From: Haliea sp040221975 | GTDB lineage: Bacteria; Pseudomonadota; Gammaproteobacteria; Pseudomonadales; Halieaceae | Assembly (NCBI GenBank): GCA_040221975.1 | Contig: JAVJWR010000010.1 | Span: forward strand, 1 to 64,000 | DNA length: 64,000 nt | Direction: 5' to 3' | Shown: in pieces, positions 14,816-24,401 of the stretch | Layout of the letters: each line of letters opens with the position of its first letter | Position numbering within the stretch: the stretch's first letter is position 1 | The notes under the pieces: generated by a model | What the model saw: only the letters and a program-made list of their open reading frames with translations | Told to the model about the DNA's origin: nothing | The model's database searches: none | Translations under genes and position numbers: made by a program

Positions 14816-17158
14816 TCAGAACCTGTAACCGGCCTCCAGGTACCATTCCCGGGGGCGGCCCAGAACTGCGCTGGAAAAGCCGAGGCTGTCCAGCACACCC
14901 AATCCCATCACGACGTATTCCTTGTCGGTGGCATTTCGCAGCCCGGCCGATAATCTCCAACGATCCCGGCTGTCTATCCAGGAAGCCCGCAGATTGAGTA
15001 GCCCATAGGCACCCTGAGCAACGGATTCCGTGTTGATCGCGTCGAAATAGACTTTGTCCCGGTACATGTAGTCGGCCCGCAGCGAAAGTGCACCGTGAGC
15101 CTGCAGCGGAATCCGGTATTCTGCGCCCAGAGAACCGCTCCATTCAGGCGCACCGATCAGCTTCGACTCTTCGGTTATACCGATCCCCTGAGCCACATTG
15201 GAGTACTCTGCATCGAGATAGGCAACTGTTGCCGAGACAGTAATCCGGCTGGTGGGCAGGTACAGCGCCTCCAACTCAAAGCCTCCTACCCGGGCTTCCG
15301 CCGCATTACCCACTATCACCAACTGGGTCCCACTGTCGTTTGCCGTGGTCAGTGTGAACTGCATGTCGGTGTAATCGTTAAAGAACGCGGCGCCATTAAT
15401 ACGCAGGCGCCGGTCCAGCCACTCGGATTTAACGCCAACCTCGTATGCCCACAGTTCTTCAGGCTCGTAGGGCTGGATTTCGTTGCTGCTCCGGGCGCGC
15501 CCATTAAATCCGCCGCTTTTGAAACCCTTTGCGGCCGAGGCATAGACCATCAGATCGTCGTGCCACCGATACTCCAGGCCGAAGCGCTGGGAGACATCGT
15601 CCCAGGATTCGCTGCGATCCGAGCCCGGTATCACACTCACACCGGACTCAAGCTGGCTGAAAGAGTAGGAATAATCCTTGCTCTCATCCGTAAAGCGCAG
15701 GCCGTAGGTCACGCTCAGGTTCGGCGTCAAATCGTAGCTTGCCTGTCCGTACAACGAATAGCTCTCTGTTTCCTGATCCTGAGTGGCCAGACGGCCTATA
15801 TCGAGCGCAAGATTGACCGGGTTGCCGGCTCCGCCCGCGCACGGGGCTGGCAGCGGTGCAGGGCACTGTAAGCCTGGCGCCAGAGGGAACAGTGGTGCTG
15901 GCAGGTTTTCAAGCGCCTGAAATATCCCCTCGTAGGTCCTGACATTGAGGACGGCATCGGCCTTTTCCCGGAGGTAATAGACACCTGCCACCCACTGCAG
16001 CGCTGTGTCAAAGGCATTGCCGCTGAGCTGCAATTCCTGGCTGAACTGACGCTGCTGGTTATCATCAATCTGGTCGATGATCACGGCCGGCGACCCATCG
16101 GGGTCGGTGCCAAATGACATGTCCAGATCCCTGTAGGCCGTGATGGACTTGAGCGATATGTCACCGATCTCCCACTCCAGTGTCGCCGAAGCCCCCCAGA
16201 TCGTCTGCTCACTGAAGTTCGATCCGGTGGAAAGATCAGTGTAGGCATCATCGGTCAGCCAGCGCTCATCGTAGACCGGCAGCTGCAGCCCATGGAGGGG
16301 AGCGAGCGGGCCTGCCAACGCATTGTAGAGGCCCACCAGCGGAGCTTGCGGATTGATGACCTGGATCCGGTGAAACGACATCGTTTCATCTGCGCGGGTG
16401 TAATCCGCCGACAGCAACAGGTTGGCTGTATCGGACAGCCTCCAGTCCAGCATCAGCTGTGCGGCATGACTCTCCTCATCACCCGCATCGTCGCCTGCCA
16501 GAGGCCGGTCCCCGAAACCGTTGGCATTCTTGGTATTCAGCGCTATCTTTGCCCGCAGCGTCTCGTCCAGCAGCGGCCCCGACGCCATCAGCGTCGCATC
16601 AAGCCGATCATGACGACCCACTCTGATACCGATATCCGCTTCCGGCTGACCCGCCGGCTTGCGGGCGACTATATTGATCGCCCCGCCAATGGTGTTTTTT
16701 CCGTACAGTGTCCCTTGGGGGCCACGCAGCACCTCGATGCGCTCCACATCTACCAGATCGAGAATATTCCCGAGGCTTCTGGCGAGATACACTCCGTCCA
16801 GATAGACGCCCACGCCCGGATCTGTGGTCAGCAGGTAGTCGAACTGGCCCACGCCTCGAATGTAGACCTGCCCGGAGCTGCTGCCCGAGATCCCACTTGC
16901 AAAGAACTCGACATTCGGTGCAAAACCCGCAACCTCATCCAGGCTGGCAACACCCCGCGCCGCAAGGTCCGCACCGGTGAAGGCCGTTACCGCAATCGGT
17001 GTTTCCTGAAGAGATTCCGCGGTTTTCCGGGCAGTGACGGTAACTTCCTCGAGAAGCCCTCCGGCACTGGCATCGGCAGCAAGACTCTCTGCACCCGGGC
17101 CGACAAGCAGACACGCGATAACGCGATATACCAGAAGCTGTCCTTTTTTATGCGTCAT
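14816..17158 (-). CDS. TonB-dependent outer-membrane receptor
   Basis: The 780-aa protein has a signal peptide, a TonB-box region EEVTVTARKTAES, a plug domain (YIRGVGQFDYLLTTDPGVGV, VERIEVLRGPQGTLYGKNTIGGAINIV at about residues 100-170) and a long beta-barrel ending in the outer-membrane signature aromatic (EAGYRF). It belongs to the large group used by marine gammaproteobacteria for uptake of complex organics or siderophores. The substrate is unknown. Its nearest upstream gene, same strand, is an AraC regulator 170 bp away. Confidence 0.93.
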   Translation of the reverse strand: MTHKKGQLLVYRVIACLLVGPGAESLAADASAGGLLEEVTVTARKTAESLQETPIAVTAFTGADLAARGVASLDEVAGFAPNVEFFASGISGSSSGQVYIRGVGQFDYLLTTDPGVGVYLDGVYLARSLGNILDLVDVERIEVLRGPQGTLYGKNTIGGAINIVARKPAGQPEADIGIRVGRHDRLDATLMASGPLLDETLRAKIALNTKNANGFGDRPLAGDDAGDEESHAAQLMLDWRLSDTANLLLSADYTRADETMSFHRIQVINPQAPLVGLYNALAGPLAPLHGLQLPVYDERWLTDDAYTDLSTGSNFSEQTIWGASATLEWEIGDISLKSITAYRDLDMSFGTDPDGSPAVIIDQIDDNQQRQFSQELQLSGNAFDTALQWVAGVYYLREKADAVLNVRTYEGIFQALENLPAPLFPLAPGLQCPAPLPAPCAGGAGNPVNLALDIGRLATQDQETESYSLYGQASYDLTPNLSVTYGLRFTDESKDYSYSFSQLESGVSVIPGSDRSESWDDVSQRFGLEYRWHDDLMVYASAAKGFKSGGFNGRARSSNEIQPYEPEELWAYEVGVKSEWLDRRLRINGAAFFNDYTDMQFTLTTANDSGTQLVIVGNAAEARVGGFELEALYLPTSRITVSATVAYLDAEYSNVAQGIGITEESKLIGAPEWSGSLGAEYRIPLQAHGALSLRADYMYRDKVYFDAINTESVAQGAYGLLNLRASWIDSRDRWRLSAGLRNATDKEYVVMGLGVLDSLGFSSAVLGRPREWYLEAGYRF

Positions 17159-17328
17159 TGTTCAGTCGTCTCTCGTCACACATTATTCTGATGATGCAGC
17201 CGCAGTTCACATCCATGACTGCGTCCGCAGGGAAAAATGTAGCGCAACTGGAAGAGATGGTATTGAACGAAGTTCAGGTGCTGATCAGGCGCCCCGGCAG
17301 CCCACCGGTCGGCGCTTACAACCAAGGC

Positions 17329-18201
17329 TTATCCAACAGCGTCTATAGTGCAGGCCTTGCGAAAGGCGCTGGGGGTCATGCCGAAAAACTTCTTGAAATC
17401 GCGAATCAGGTGGCTCTGGTCAGCGAATCCTGTGGACATGGCGACGTCTATCAGGGGAATACCGGCCACTACGAGATTTCTGGCTCTGTCCGCACGCACG
17501 CCAAGCTGGAACTGGCAAGGTGAGATGCCCGAAGCCTTCTTGAACAGACCTAGCAGGTAACGCTCGTTCAGGTTCACCGCGCGCGCGAGCTCAGAAAGCT
17601 CAATGCGCTCGCCACAATGGTGCTCAAGAATTGTTCTCGCCTCGACCACGGCGGGGTGCAGCGACACGTGTTTTGGCACCGCCTCACTCCTGCGGCCCCG
17701 ACTGGCCTGGAACAGCCGGCCCAACAGTGTGCCGGTGTCGGTACGGGCTTTTCCTCCAAGGTGCCAGTGCTTGAGTGCCCTGGTCAGTGCCGGATAGAAC
17801 CGCTGCGCACTTTGAGCCGGGAATACGTGCAGGGGATCGGAGCGCAACATCGATAACAGACCACCTCCATTCTGGCGCTCAATGTCCTTCAATACCGACA
17901 TCGGAATCTGCAATACCTGATAACGGATTCCCGCGTTTCCGGAACTTGCATTGCTGTGGATTTCGTTGGGTGCAATCGCGAAAGCGCATCCTGCGTGCAC
18001 AACATGGGATTGGCCGCGGCAGCACAGCACAGTCGATCCGGATCGCAACCAGACCAGTTCCAGAAACTGGTGCACATGCGAGGGGGCAACGAAGCGATGC
18101 AGATTACTCTCGACGACCTGCAGTTCATCCACCGCTGGCGACCGCCATATGGTGAAATGTATCCGCTCGCTCCGGCACGATAACGGAGCGGTTTCTGTCA
18201 T
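17329..18201 (-). CDS. AraC-family transcriptional regulator
   Basis: The 290-aa protein has an N-terminal cupin-like ligand domain (FVAPSHVHQFLELVWLRSG) and a C-terminal pair of HTH motifs (LSELARAVNLNERYLLGLFKKASG; IPLIDVAMSTGFADQSHLIRDFKKFFG) typical of AraC/XylS activators. It lies directly upstream of, and on the same strand as, the TonB receptor gene, which it may control. The 170-bp gap between them showed no obvious operator. Confidence 0.9.
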   Translation of the reverse strand: MTETAPLSCRSERIHFTIWRSPAVDELQVVESNLHRFVAPSHVHQFLELVWLRSGSTVLCCRGQSHVVHAGCAFAIAPNEIHSNASSGNAGIRYQVLQIPMSVLKDIERQNGGGLLSMLRSDPLHVFPAQSAQRFYPALTRALKHWHLGGKARTDTGTLLGRLFQASRGRRSEAVPKHVSLHPAVVEARTILEHHCGERIELSELARAVNLNERYLLGLFKKASGISPCQFQLGVRADRARNLVVAGIPLIDVAMSTGFADQSHLIRDFKKFFGMTPSAFRKACTIDAVG

Positions 18202-18630
18202 GCCGCCGCTCGCAGGTTGCTTGTCTGCAACTGTTTCACTTTCGTAGCGCCCCTCTGGTCCTGCGTATTGCGCTATAGGCCCGTGTCAAAACTATCGCAG
18301 GCCCCCCGAACAGACCAGCGCGGTGATTTACCGTCGCTTGACAGGCTGAGTCTACAGATCCCACCGGAATTTGGGATAGCGAAAATTACTCATTAATATT
18401 ACCCACACTGCCGGAGACCGACGCAAGGTATTTGGGGGTCGATGCCTGCGACCAGCCTGAATAACGGGTGCCGCGCCGGCCACCAAGTCCGGGTAATTTC
18501 CGGACAATACGTTTCGTTGCAGGACGATCCAAGCGGCCTGTACCTTCGTGGCCGGTACTGTGGAAGTATTCCTGATCCGTCCAGGGTCTGACCCGTATAA
18601 AGAAGCCACTCGCCAGCCAGGGAAATCGCC
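18202..18630. other. Intergenic region, divergent AraC and beta-barrel genes
   Basis: This 429-bp region lies between divergent genes. It is slightly AT-richer in the middle (around 18380-18410) and contains TTGACA at about 18338-18343 without a well-placed -10 box. No convincing gene, RNA or repeat was seen; it presumably holds both promoters. Confidence 0.4.
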
Positions 18631-19395
18631 ATGCCTTATTACTCGACAAAGCTCGTCCGGGCCGCTGCAATCGCGGCGTCGCTGGCTACTGCCATCCCCG
18701 CCGTGGCAACAGACCGGCCGTTCAACCTGCACGTTGAACTGGGTGCAAGCTGGCAGGAGAAGAACAACGTGCAGATTCCCAATGATGAGCAGGGTACAAG
18801 GTTTTCCCTGGCAGACGTGGCCGGCTCCGGCCCGTGGGCGGCCATCAGGATCGAAGGTACCTGGGACGTCAATGATAAGCACGGGCTGCGCTTTTTGCTC
18901 GCACCGCTGTCCTACAGTGAAAACGGCCAGTTGGCGGAAGAAACACGCTTCGCCGGCAGGTCCTACAGCGGCGATAAGGACGTGAAGGCGGAGTACAGGT
19001 TCAATTCCTGGCGCCTGGGCTATCGCTATCACTGGCTGGCACGCGAACACTGGGACTTCTGGGTGGGCGCCACGCTGAAAGTGCGTGACGCCGAAATCAA
19101 GCTGACACAGGGAGCCACCAGCAGCAGTGATGATGATATCGGGCTGGTGCCGTTACTGTATCTGGGCGGGGAATACCGCTTCGACGATCACTGGTCCCTG
19201 TCCGCAGATCTTGATGGCTTGGCCGGCGGACCTGGCCGCGCGATCGACCTCGGCATTCGCCTGAACTACACCGTGGATGAGCACTGGAAGGTAGGGATGG
19301 GATACCGAACGCTCGAAGGCGGTGCCGATACTGACGATGTCTACAATTTCGCCTGGTTCAACGCGCTGGTCTTTTCTGCTGATTACCGCTTTTGA
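18631..19395 (+). CDS. Outer-membrane beta-barrel protein
   Basis: The 254-aa product has a signal peptide (to about AVAT), then alternating strands (FNLHVELGASWQ, WRLGYRYHWLAREHWDFWVGATLKV, YLGGEYRFDDHWSLSADLDG) and ends in FSADYRF with a terminal Phe, the BAM recognition signature. It looks like an 8- to 12-strand barrel of unknown function. It is convergent with tRNA-Thr(TGT), whose 3' end is 31 bp away. Confidence 0.8.
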   Translation: MPYYSTKLVRAAAIAASLATAIPAVATDRPFNLHVELGASWQEKNNVQIPNDEQGTRFSLADVAGSGPWAAIRIEGTWDVNDKHGLRFLLAPLSYSENGQLAEETRFAGRSYSGDKDVKAEYRFNSWRLGYRYHWLAREHWDFWVGATLKVRDAEIKLTQGATSSSDDDIGLVPLLYLGGEYRFDDHWSLSADLDGLAGGPGRAIDLGIRLNYTVDEHWKVGMGYRTLEGGADTDDVYNFAWFNALVFSADYRF

Positions 19396-19425
19396 TCGAT
19401 CTCTGCGGAAAGCACCGGATGTGAT

Positions 19426-19501
19426 TGGAGCTGGCGAGAGGAATCGAACCCCCGACCGGCTGATTACAAATCAGCTGCTCTACCTACTGAGCTACGCCAG
19501 C
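19426..19501 (-). tRNA. thrU: tRNA-Thr (anticodon TGT), thrU-like
   Basis: This is a 76-nt cloverleaf on the minus strand. The acceptor GCTGGCG pairs with CGCCAGC, the discriminator is T and CCA is encoded. The anticodon stem-loop CTGATTTGTAATCAG carries TGT. In E. coli this tRNA heads the thrU-tyrU-glyT-thrT-tufB operon just after birA-coaA. Here it lies on the birA-coaX side, same orientation, but 18.7 kb from tRNA-Tyr. Confidence 0.97.
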
Positions 19502-19542
19502 CAAAAACACATTGCCGGGGGCAGTCGCTCCCGCGGGGGCGC

Positions 19543-19571
19543 ATGATAGACAATGGCCCCAGGTGATGCAA
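19543..19571 (-). promoter_or_regulatory. Candidate promoter of tRNA-Thr(TGT)
   Basis: On the minus strand TTGCAT (19571-19566) is followed after exactly 17 bp by TATCAT (19548-19543). A GC-rich discriminator typical of stringently controlled stable-RNA promoters follows, and the tRNA starts about 41 nt further on. Confidence 0.6.
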
Positions 19572-19626
19572 TAGCAACTCGCAGGGGACGCCCAGCCAGG
19601 GGCGCACGACCGGTAACCCACGACGG

Positions 19627-19737
19627 GCTACGCTCCACCAGCGAAAGCCCCGGGATGATATCGCCGCCCTCGTAATGACCGCCAGGATCCAACCGATCAT
19701 TGTTCAGCGCCGAGCCGGCATTGACCCCACTTCGACG
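19627..19737 (-). pseudogene. coaX: Remnant of coaX (type III pantothenate kinase), middle part only
   Basis: Reading the minus strand gives VNAGSALNNDRLDPGGHYEG followed by GDIIPGLSLVERS. It aligns without gaps to the segment VDAGSALTIDLVGADGRHQG and GYIIPGPSLMERA of the intact coaX at 22521-23279. DNA similarity is also plain, but the substitutions are many and no start, N-terminus or C-terminus remains. It lies between tRNA-Thr(TGT) and the GGDEF-EAL gene. It is either a decayed duplicate left by a rearrangement or the scar of an older coaX copy. Confidence 0.8.
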
Positions 19738-19757
19738 CATCAGCATCCGTCAGGTGC

Positions 19758-22223
19758 TCAGTCAGCCCAATGGGGCTTGGACTTCCACTCTTTGAGCCAT
19801 CCTGGCACCTTCTCGGCAGGCATTGGACGGGCAATACCGAAGCCCTGGCCAAATTTGCAGCCCATTGCCAACAGCTGCCGCCTCTGCTGACTGGTCTCCA
19901 CGCCTTCAGCAATGGCTGTGCGGTGAAACGAAGAGGCCAGACCGATTATGGCCGATACGATGGTCTTGTCGTCCGTGTCTTCTGCCATGTCACGGATAAA
20001 GCTCTTGTCTATCTTAAGAAACCCTGCGGGAAGCAACTTTAGATATTCCAGCGACGAATATCCCGTGCCAAAATCATCCAGCGAGCTGCCCACACCGATC
20101 TGCAGGCAGTTGTACATCACCTTGGATACGTCATTGATATCGCTCATCGCACTGGATTCAAGAATTTCGAGTTCCAGCAAATTCGGTGTGATGGATGGGT
20201 AGTCAGACAGCCATCCAGAAATCTTTGCCACGAAGTCCTCGGCCTGCAGCTGCCGCGGACTGACATTGACGCTGACGGCAATATCCAGACCCAAACGTTG
20301 CCACTGTCTGATTTGCTCCAGGGCAGTGGTGATAACCCAATCGCCGATATCGACGCTGATTTCGTGATTGTCTATCCGGGGTATGAATTGGTCAGGGCTC
20401 AACAGGCCTCGTTCGGGATGCTGCCAGCGGATAAGCGCCTCAAAACCGATGACCTCCCCCGACTCCAGGTTTACCTTGGGCTGGTAATACAGCACCAGCT
20501 CCTGTCTCTCGAGAGCCAGTCGAACGCCCTGGATAAACTGCCGGTAGTCCAGAGCAGCATCATTTTCAACAGTATTGAAAATGTGAATGGTATTCTTGCC
20601 CTGTTGCTTGGCGGTGTACATAGCCTGGTCGGCGTGGCGTATCAATTGTTCCGCTTCAACCAGATCCTGTGGATACACGGTTACCCCGATACTGGCTGAG
20701 ACGCTCAGCGTATATTCATCCAAAACTATCGGTTCTGAGGCCGCATGCAGAATCCGTAACAAAAGCTTCTCGCAGTCCGACATCTTTTCGATATCCGCCA
20801 GCACAACAACAAACTCGTCACCGCCAATACGGGTTAACGTGTCCCCCTCTCGCAGAACGCTCAAAATCCGCTTCGATACATCAATCAACAGCTGGTCGCC
20901 TGCAGAGTGACCGTATTTGTCATTAACCGCCTTGAATTCATCGAGATCCAGATAGGCAACAGCGACCGAATTTTTGCGTCTCTGGCTTTGCGTCATGGCT
21001 TGCATCAAGCGATCGGCCAGCAGCACCCGGTTCGGCAAATTCGTCAGTTCGTCATAGTGAGCTGCGTGCTCCAGTTGATACTGATTCTCCTTGATTTTGG
21101 TGATGTCAGTGAACAGACCCACATAGTGCTGCACCACATCATCGTCGTCACAAACTGCACTGATAGTGACCAGATCGGCCATGACCCTGCCATCCTTGCG
21201 GCGGTTCAGGATCTCCCCGGTCCAGTGCTTTCTGTTGACCAGCGATTCCCACATGGCTTGGTAAAACTCGGACTTCTGCAGCCCTGAGTGTAAAATGCGG
21301 GGATTGCTGCCGAGCAGTTCGTCACGTTCGTATCCGCTCATCTCACATAAGGTATTGTTTACATTGATGATGCATGCGCGGTCGTCTGTGATCGCTATGC
21401 CTTCACGGGCATGAGTAAACACACTGGCTGCCAATCTCAACTTGTTCTCATTGTCTCTGCGCTCCGTAATATCGCGAATGACGCCGATGTACCCGGAGAC
21501 TTCACCTCCTGCTTCACGCAGTGCAACACCCAGGGTTTCACCGGGGAACAAACGCCCGTCCCTGTGCTTGTACTCAACCTCATAAGGCGCCGCTTTTTCC
21601 TCGGCACTGAGATTGAATCGAAGTCGCCCCTGCTGTTCGTAGTCTTTCTCACTTGCATAGATTACCGATGTTTTCTTGCCTGCCAGCTCATCAATGCTGT
21701 AACCAAACACTCGCTGCATGGCCATATTTGTCGCGACAATGCGTCGCTCGGTATCCGTTATCAAAATCGCATCGGGTATGGCATCCAGCACAGACTGGAG
21801 TTTTCTTGACTCAACCTCAGCTGCTTCTCTCTGTTGCTCCGCAATCTGTTTCTCGCGCCTCAGACCATCTATCCAGGCCTTTCGCTGGTGCATTTCCCGC
21901 GGAATCCAGTGTCTGATCAGCAGGAACAGGACCAGCAGCCCGGCAATGATATTGAGTAGCTTCGGAACGACCATCAGGCTGGGGTGGGACAGGGTCTCGT
22001 GCACACCAATTGGCAAGAACCCAAACAGCGAATTGAAATAGAGACCAAAGTAAGTGCTTTCAAACAGTGTGCGGAAAGCGTCGATAGCGAGAATCAGTAA
22101 CAGCGCAGCGATCGTTTTGTCTACGCTTTTTGAAACGCGCAGACTGCCGATATAAAGCCAGAATATGATCAACCAGAGAACGACCAGAATCCAGTAAGAA
22201 GCCGACGCGATAATCTCAAACAA
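19758..22223 (-). CDS. Membrane PAS-PAS-GGDEF-EAL c-di-GMP protein
   Basis: The 821-aa protein has three to four N-terminal membrane segments (residues 1-105), a short coiled coil, two PAS domains with PAC ends (DGRLFPGETLG; GYIGVIRDITERR; KDGRVMADLVTI), a GGDEF domain and an EAL domain. The cyclase signature RIGGDEFVV is intact, with an RxxD inhibitory site (REGD) five residues before it. The EAL motifs GFEALIRW, LDDFGTGYSSLEYL and IAEGVE are also intact. It could make or degrade c-di-GMP depending on the PAS signal. It is inserted between coaX and its usual tRNA neighbours. Confidence 0.93.
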   Translation of the reverse strand: MFEIIASASYWILVVLWLIIFWLYIGSLRVSKSVDKTIAALLLILAIDAFRTLFESTYFGLYFNSLFGFLPIGVHETLSHPSLMVVPKLLNIIAGLLVLFLLIRHWIPREMHQRKAWIDGLRREKQIAEQQREAAEVESRKLQSVLDAIPDAILITDTERRIVATNMAMQRVFGYSIDELAGKKTSVIYASEKDYEQQGRLRFNLSAEEKAAPYEVEYKHRDGRLFPGETLGVALREAGGEVSGYIGVIRDITERRDNENKLRLAASVFTHAREGIAITDDRACIINVNNTLCEMSGYERDELLGSNPRILHSGLQKSEFYQAMWESLVNRKHWTGEILNRRKDGRVMADLVTISAVCDDDDVVQHYVGLFTDITKIKENQYQLEHAAHYDELTNLPNRVLLADRLMQAMTQSQRRKNSVAVAYLDLDEFKAVNDKYGHSAGDQLLIDVSKRILSVLREGDTLTRIGGDEFVVVLADIEKMSDCEKLLLRILHAASEPIVLDEYTLSVSASIGVTVYPQDLVEAEQLIRHADQAMYTAKQQGKNTIHIFNTVENDAALDYRQFIQGVRLALERQELVLYYQPKVNLESGEVIGFEALIRWQHPERGLLSPDQFIPRIDNHEISVDIGDWVITTALEQIRQWQRLGLDIAVSVNVSPRQLQAEDFVAKISGWLSDYPSITPNLLELEILESSAMSDINDVSKVMYNCLQIGVGSSLDDFGTGYSSLEYLKLLPAGFLKIDKSFIRDMAEDTDDKTIVSAIIGLASSFHRTAIAEGVETSQQRRQLLAMGCKFGQGFGIARPMPAEKVPGWLKEWKSKPHWAD

Positions 22224-22520
22224 AACGGGTCTCCCGGCCAGACCTTATCGTTGTCGCAGTACCGTCATCGATCATTGAAGCTCGCCACCCGGGCAGGGGC
22301 AACGCGCCCAACGTGGGCGTATGGTGATGCAGACTATCTATTGATACTCGCAAGCGGTGGCACTCGTCAAGTTTGCCCTTGTTGTGCTCATGGGCTCTTC
22401 TCCGTAACTGGTCTTGTAGGCCTGGTGGACCAGGCCATCCACGATGGTGCCAGCCGATTGCTCGGAGCACCGGCCACCAATCGTGCTGATGCAGTGGGTA
22501 TCGGCCAGACTGCGCCACTC
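22224..22520. other. Intergenic region between coaX and the GGDEF-EAL gene
   Basis: This region is 297 bp. Past the coaX stop (TAG) the minus strand stays open in the same frame for about 60 codons (EWRSLADTHCISTIGG...), including an internal ATG with a GGAGAAGAGCCC leader. No family is recognised. It may be the leader of the GGDEF-EAL gene or a remnant of whatever followed coaX. Confidence 0.35.
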
Positions 22521-23279
22521 CTATTCCCCGCCGGTATCGCGACCCTGCATCGCAGCCATGGCTTCCAGACCCTCGAAGACCAGGTCGGGAATCCACTCAC
22601 CGGCACCACCCAGCAGGCGCTGCAGGGTCTCGGCACCACCGCCGCACAGGTACAGGGTGGGCCGCGGTTCACCGGCCTGCTCCATTGCCACCCGCACCGC
22701 CGCGGCCTGGGCGAGGGCAATACCGTGACGCACCGCTTCGGCCGTGGATGTCCCGGGCGCCAGGTCATAGACCGCTTCTTCCGCGAAACGCACCCGGTCG
22801 GTGTCCAGCAGCAGGGCCCGCTCCATCAACGAGGGGCCGGGGATGATATAGCCGCCCTGATGGCGGCCATCGGCACCCACCAGGTCGATGGTCAAGGCAG
22901 AGCCGGCATCGACCACGCAGAGCCGGGCGGAATGGCGGTGCCAGGCACCGAGCATCGCCAGCCAGCGGTCCACGCCCATGCGCAGTGGCTGCTGATAGCT
23001 GTTGACCAAGGTGCCGGTGCGCGCCTCGCTGCGGGCAAACCAGGGCTGCACCTGCCAGCGCTCCTCGAGCAGGGTACCGAGTTGGAACTCCGCCTCCTCG
23101 CTGGCCACGCTGGCAACCCAGATCTGTTGCACGGTGTCGCTGCAGGCCAGCAGGCGGGTGCGCGATGCCTCATCGTCGCGACGGTAGACACCGCGCGCCA
23201 GCACCTCGGAGCCCACCATCAAGCGCCACTTGGCGCTACTGTTGCCGACATCCAGCTGCAGGCATTGAACGCCGCTCAC
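22521..23279 (-). CDS. coaX: Type III pantothenate kinase
   Basis: The 252-aa protein carries the CoaX motifs in order: LDVGNSSAKWR (phosphate loop), GVDRWLAMLGA, VVDAGSALTIDL and GGYIIPGPSLM, ending LCGGGAETLQRLL. It phosphorylates pantothenate, the first step of coenzyme A synthesis. It overlaps birA by 4 bp; the birA-coaX pair is conserved in pseudomonads and relatives. Confidence 0.95.
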   Translation of the reverse strand: MSGVQCLQLDVGNSSAKWRLMVGSEVLARGVYRRDDEASRTRLLACSDTVQQIWVASVASEEAEFQLGTLLEERWQVQPWFARSEARTGTLVNSYQQPLRMGVDRWLAMLGAWHRHSARLCVVDAGSALTIDLVGADGRHQGGYIIPGPSLMERALLLDTDRVRFAEEAVYDLAPGTSTAEAVRHGIALAQAAAVRVAMEQAGEPRPTLYLCGGGAETLQRLLGGAGEWIPDLVFEGLEAMAAMQGRDTGGE

Positions 23280-24259
23280 GATGCCGCCCTGAGCGAAATC
23301 TCGCCACCATAAATCGACCGCACTCCCAACGTGGTCTCCAGTTGCAGTGCGCCGCGATCATCGACGCCGCGGGCAATACCGGCCTGGCGCTGCTCGCCGC
23401 TGTGCAGGACCACGGGGACATCGGCGAAGGCATCCAGTGCCATCCAGGCCTCGCGCCAGGGCGCAAAACCGGTGCGTGCAAAGCTGGCCGCCAGCGGCAA
23501 CAGCTCGTTCAGCAGTCTGGCCACCACCGCATTGCGGCCCGGTGCCCGGCCACCGGCAATCGTGGCCAGGTCGGTCCAGTCCTGGTCGATGGCCTGTGCC
23601 GCGGCCGGCGGCATAGTCACGTTGATGCCGACCCCGACCACCACCTGGCAGCGACCGGCGGCGTCACCGGCCATCTCCAGTAGCACCCCGCCCAGTTTGG
23701 CGCCGGCAAACAACAGATCGTTGGGCCACTTCAGTTGCAGTGGCGGCAGGCCAAGGTGCGCCAGGGCGCGGGTCACCGCGACCCCTACCGCGAGGCTCAG
23801 GCCCTCCAGGGCGGCGGCACCTTCCTGATACTCCCACACCAGGGACAGGTAGATGTTGCGCGCGTAGGGGCTCACCCAGGCCCGGCCCCGGCGGCCGCGG
23901 CCGGCGGTCTGCTGCTCTGCGCTGCAAACCAGCCCCGGGCCAGCGCCAGCGCCAGCGGCCACCCGACGCAGGGCCTCGGCATTGGTGGAGTCGACGATTT
24001 CCAGCAGCTGCAGTTCCCGTAGCAGCCCGGCCACCGGGACATCAAGACCGGCGCGAATGCTGACCTCATCCAGCAGCTCGACGCCGCCGGGGATGCGGTA
24101 ACCCCGGCCCTTGACCGATTCCACGGCCAGGCCCAGTTCCTGCAGGCGATTGAGCTGCTTCCAGACCGCGGTGCGGCTAACCCCCAACGCGGCGGCGAGA
24201 TCCTGGCCGGAATGAAATTCGCCGTCCGCCAGCATGGGTACAAGGGTTGTCTTGGGCAT
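23276..24259 (-). CDS. birA: Biotin operon repressor / biotin-protein ligase
   Basis: This 327-aa bifunctional BirA has an N-terminal winged helix (SGQDLAAALGVSRTAVWKQLNRLQELG). The ligase domain contains DSTNAEALRR, the biotinyl-AMP loop GRGRRGRAW, LKWPNDLL and GVGINVTMP. It attaches biotin to carboxylases, including the methylcrotonyl-CoA carboxylase encoded nearby at 29675. The small C-terminal domain ends in YGGEISLRAAS. Confidence 0.96.
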   Translation of the reverse strand: MPKTTLVPMLADGEFHSGQDLAAALGVSRTAVWKQLNRLQELGLAVESVKGRGYRIPGGVELLDEVSIRAGLDVPVAGLLRELQLLEIVDSTNAEALRRVAAGAGAGPGLVCSAEQQTAGRGRRGRAWVSPYARNIYLSLVWEYQEGAAALEGLSLAVGVAVTRALAHLGLPPLQLKWPNDLLFAGAKLGGVLLEMAGDAAGRCQVVVGVGINVTMPPAAAQAIDQDWTDLATIAGGRAPGRNAVVARLLNELLPLAASFARTGFAPWREAWMALDAFADVPVVLHSGEQRQAGIARGVDDRGALQLETTLGVRSIYGGEISLRAAS

Positions 24260-24401
24260 CTGTGCCGCTGCCTGCCGTTGAGGTTTGCAAGCGCGGATGA
24301 TAGCAAATACTGGCCCGGTTCAACTGAACAAACGCCACTATTGGCCTCGCGCGTAAAATCGGGGGACAGTAAGCGGGCAAACAACGAACGGAGAACAAGC
24401 C

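Noticed and set aside
19322..19546. Open frame containing GAGERNRTPDRLITNQLLYLLSY
   Set aside because: It is the antisense reading of tRNA-Thr(TGT), a well-known false protein.
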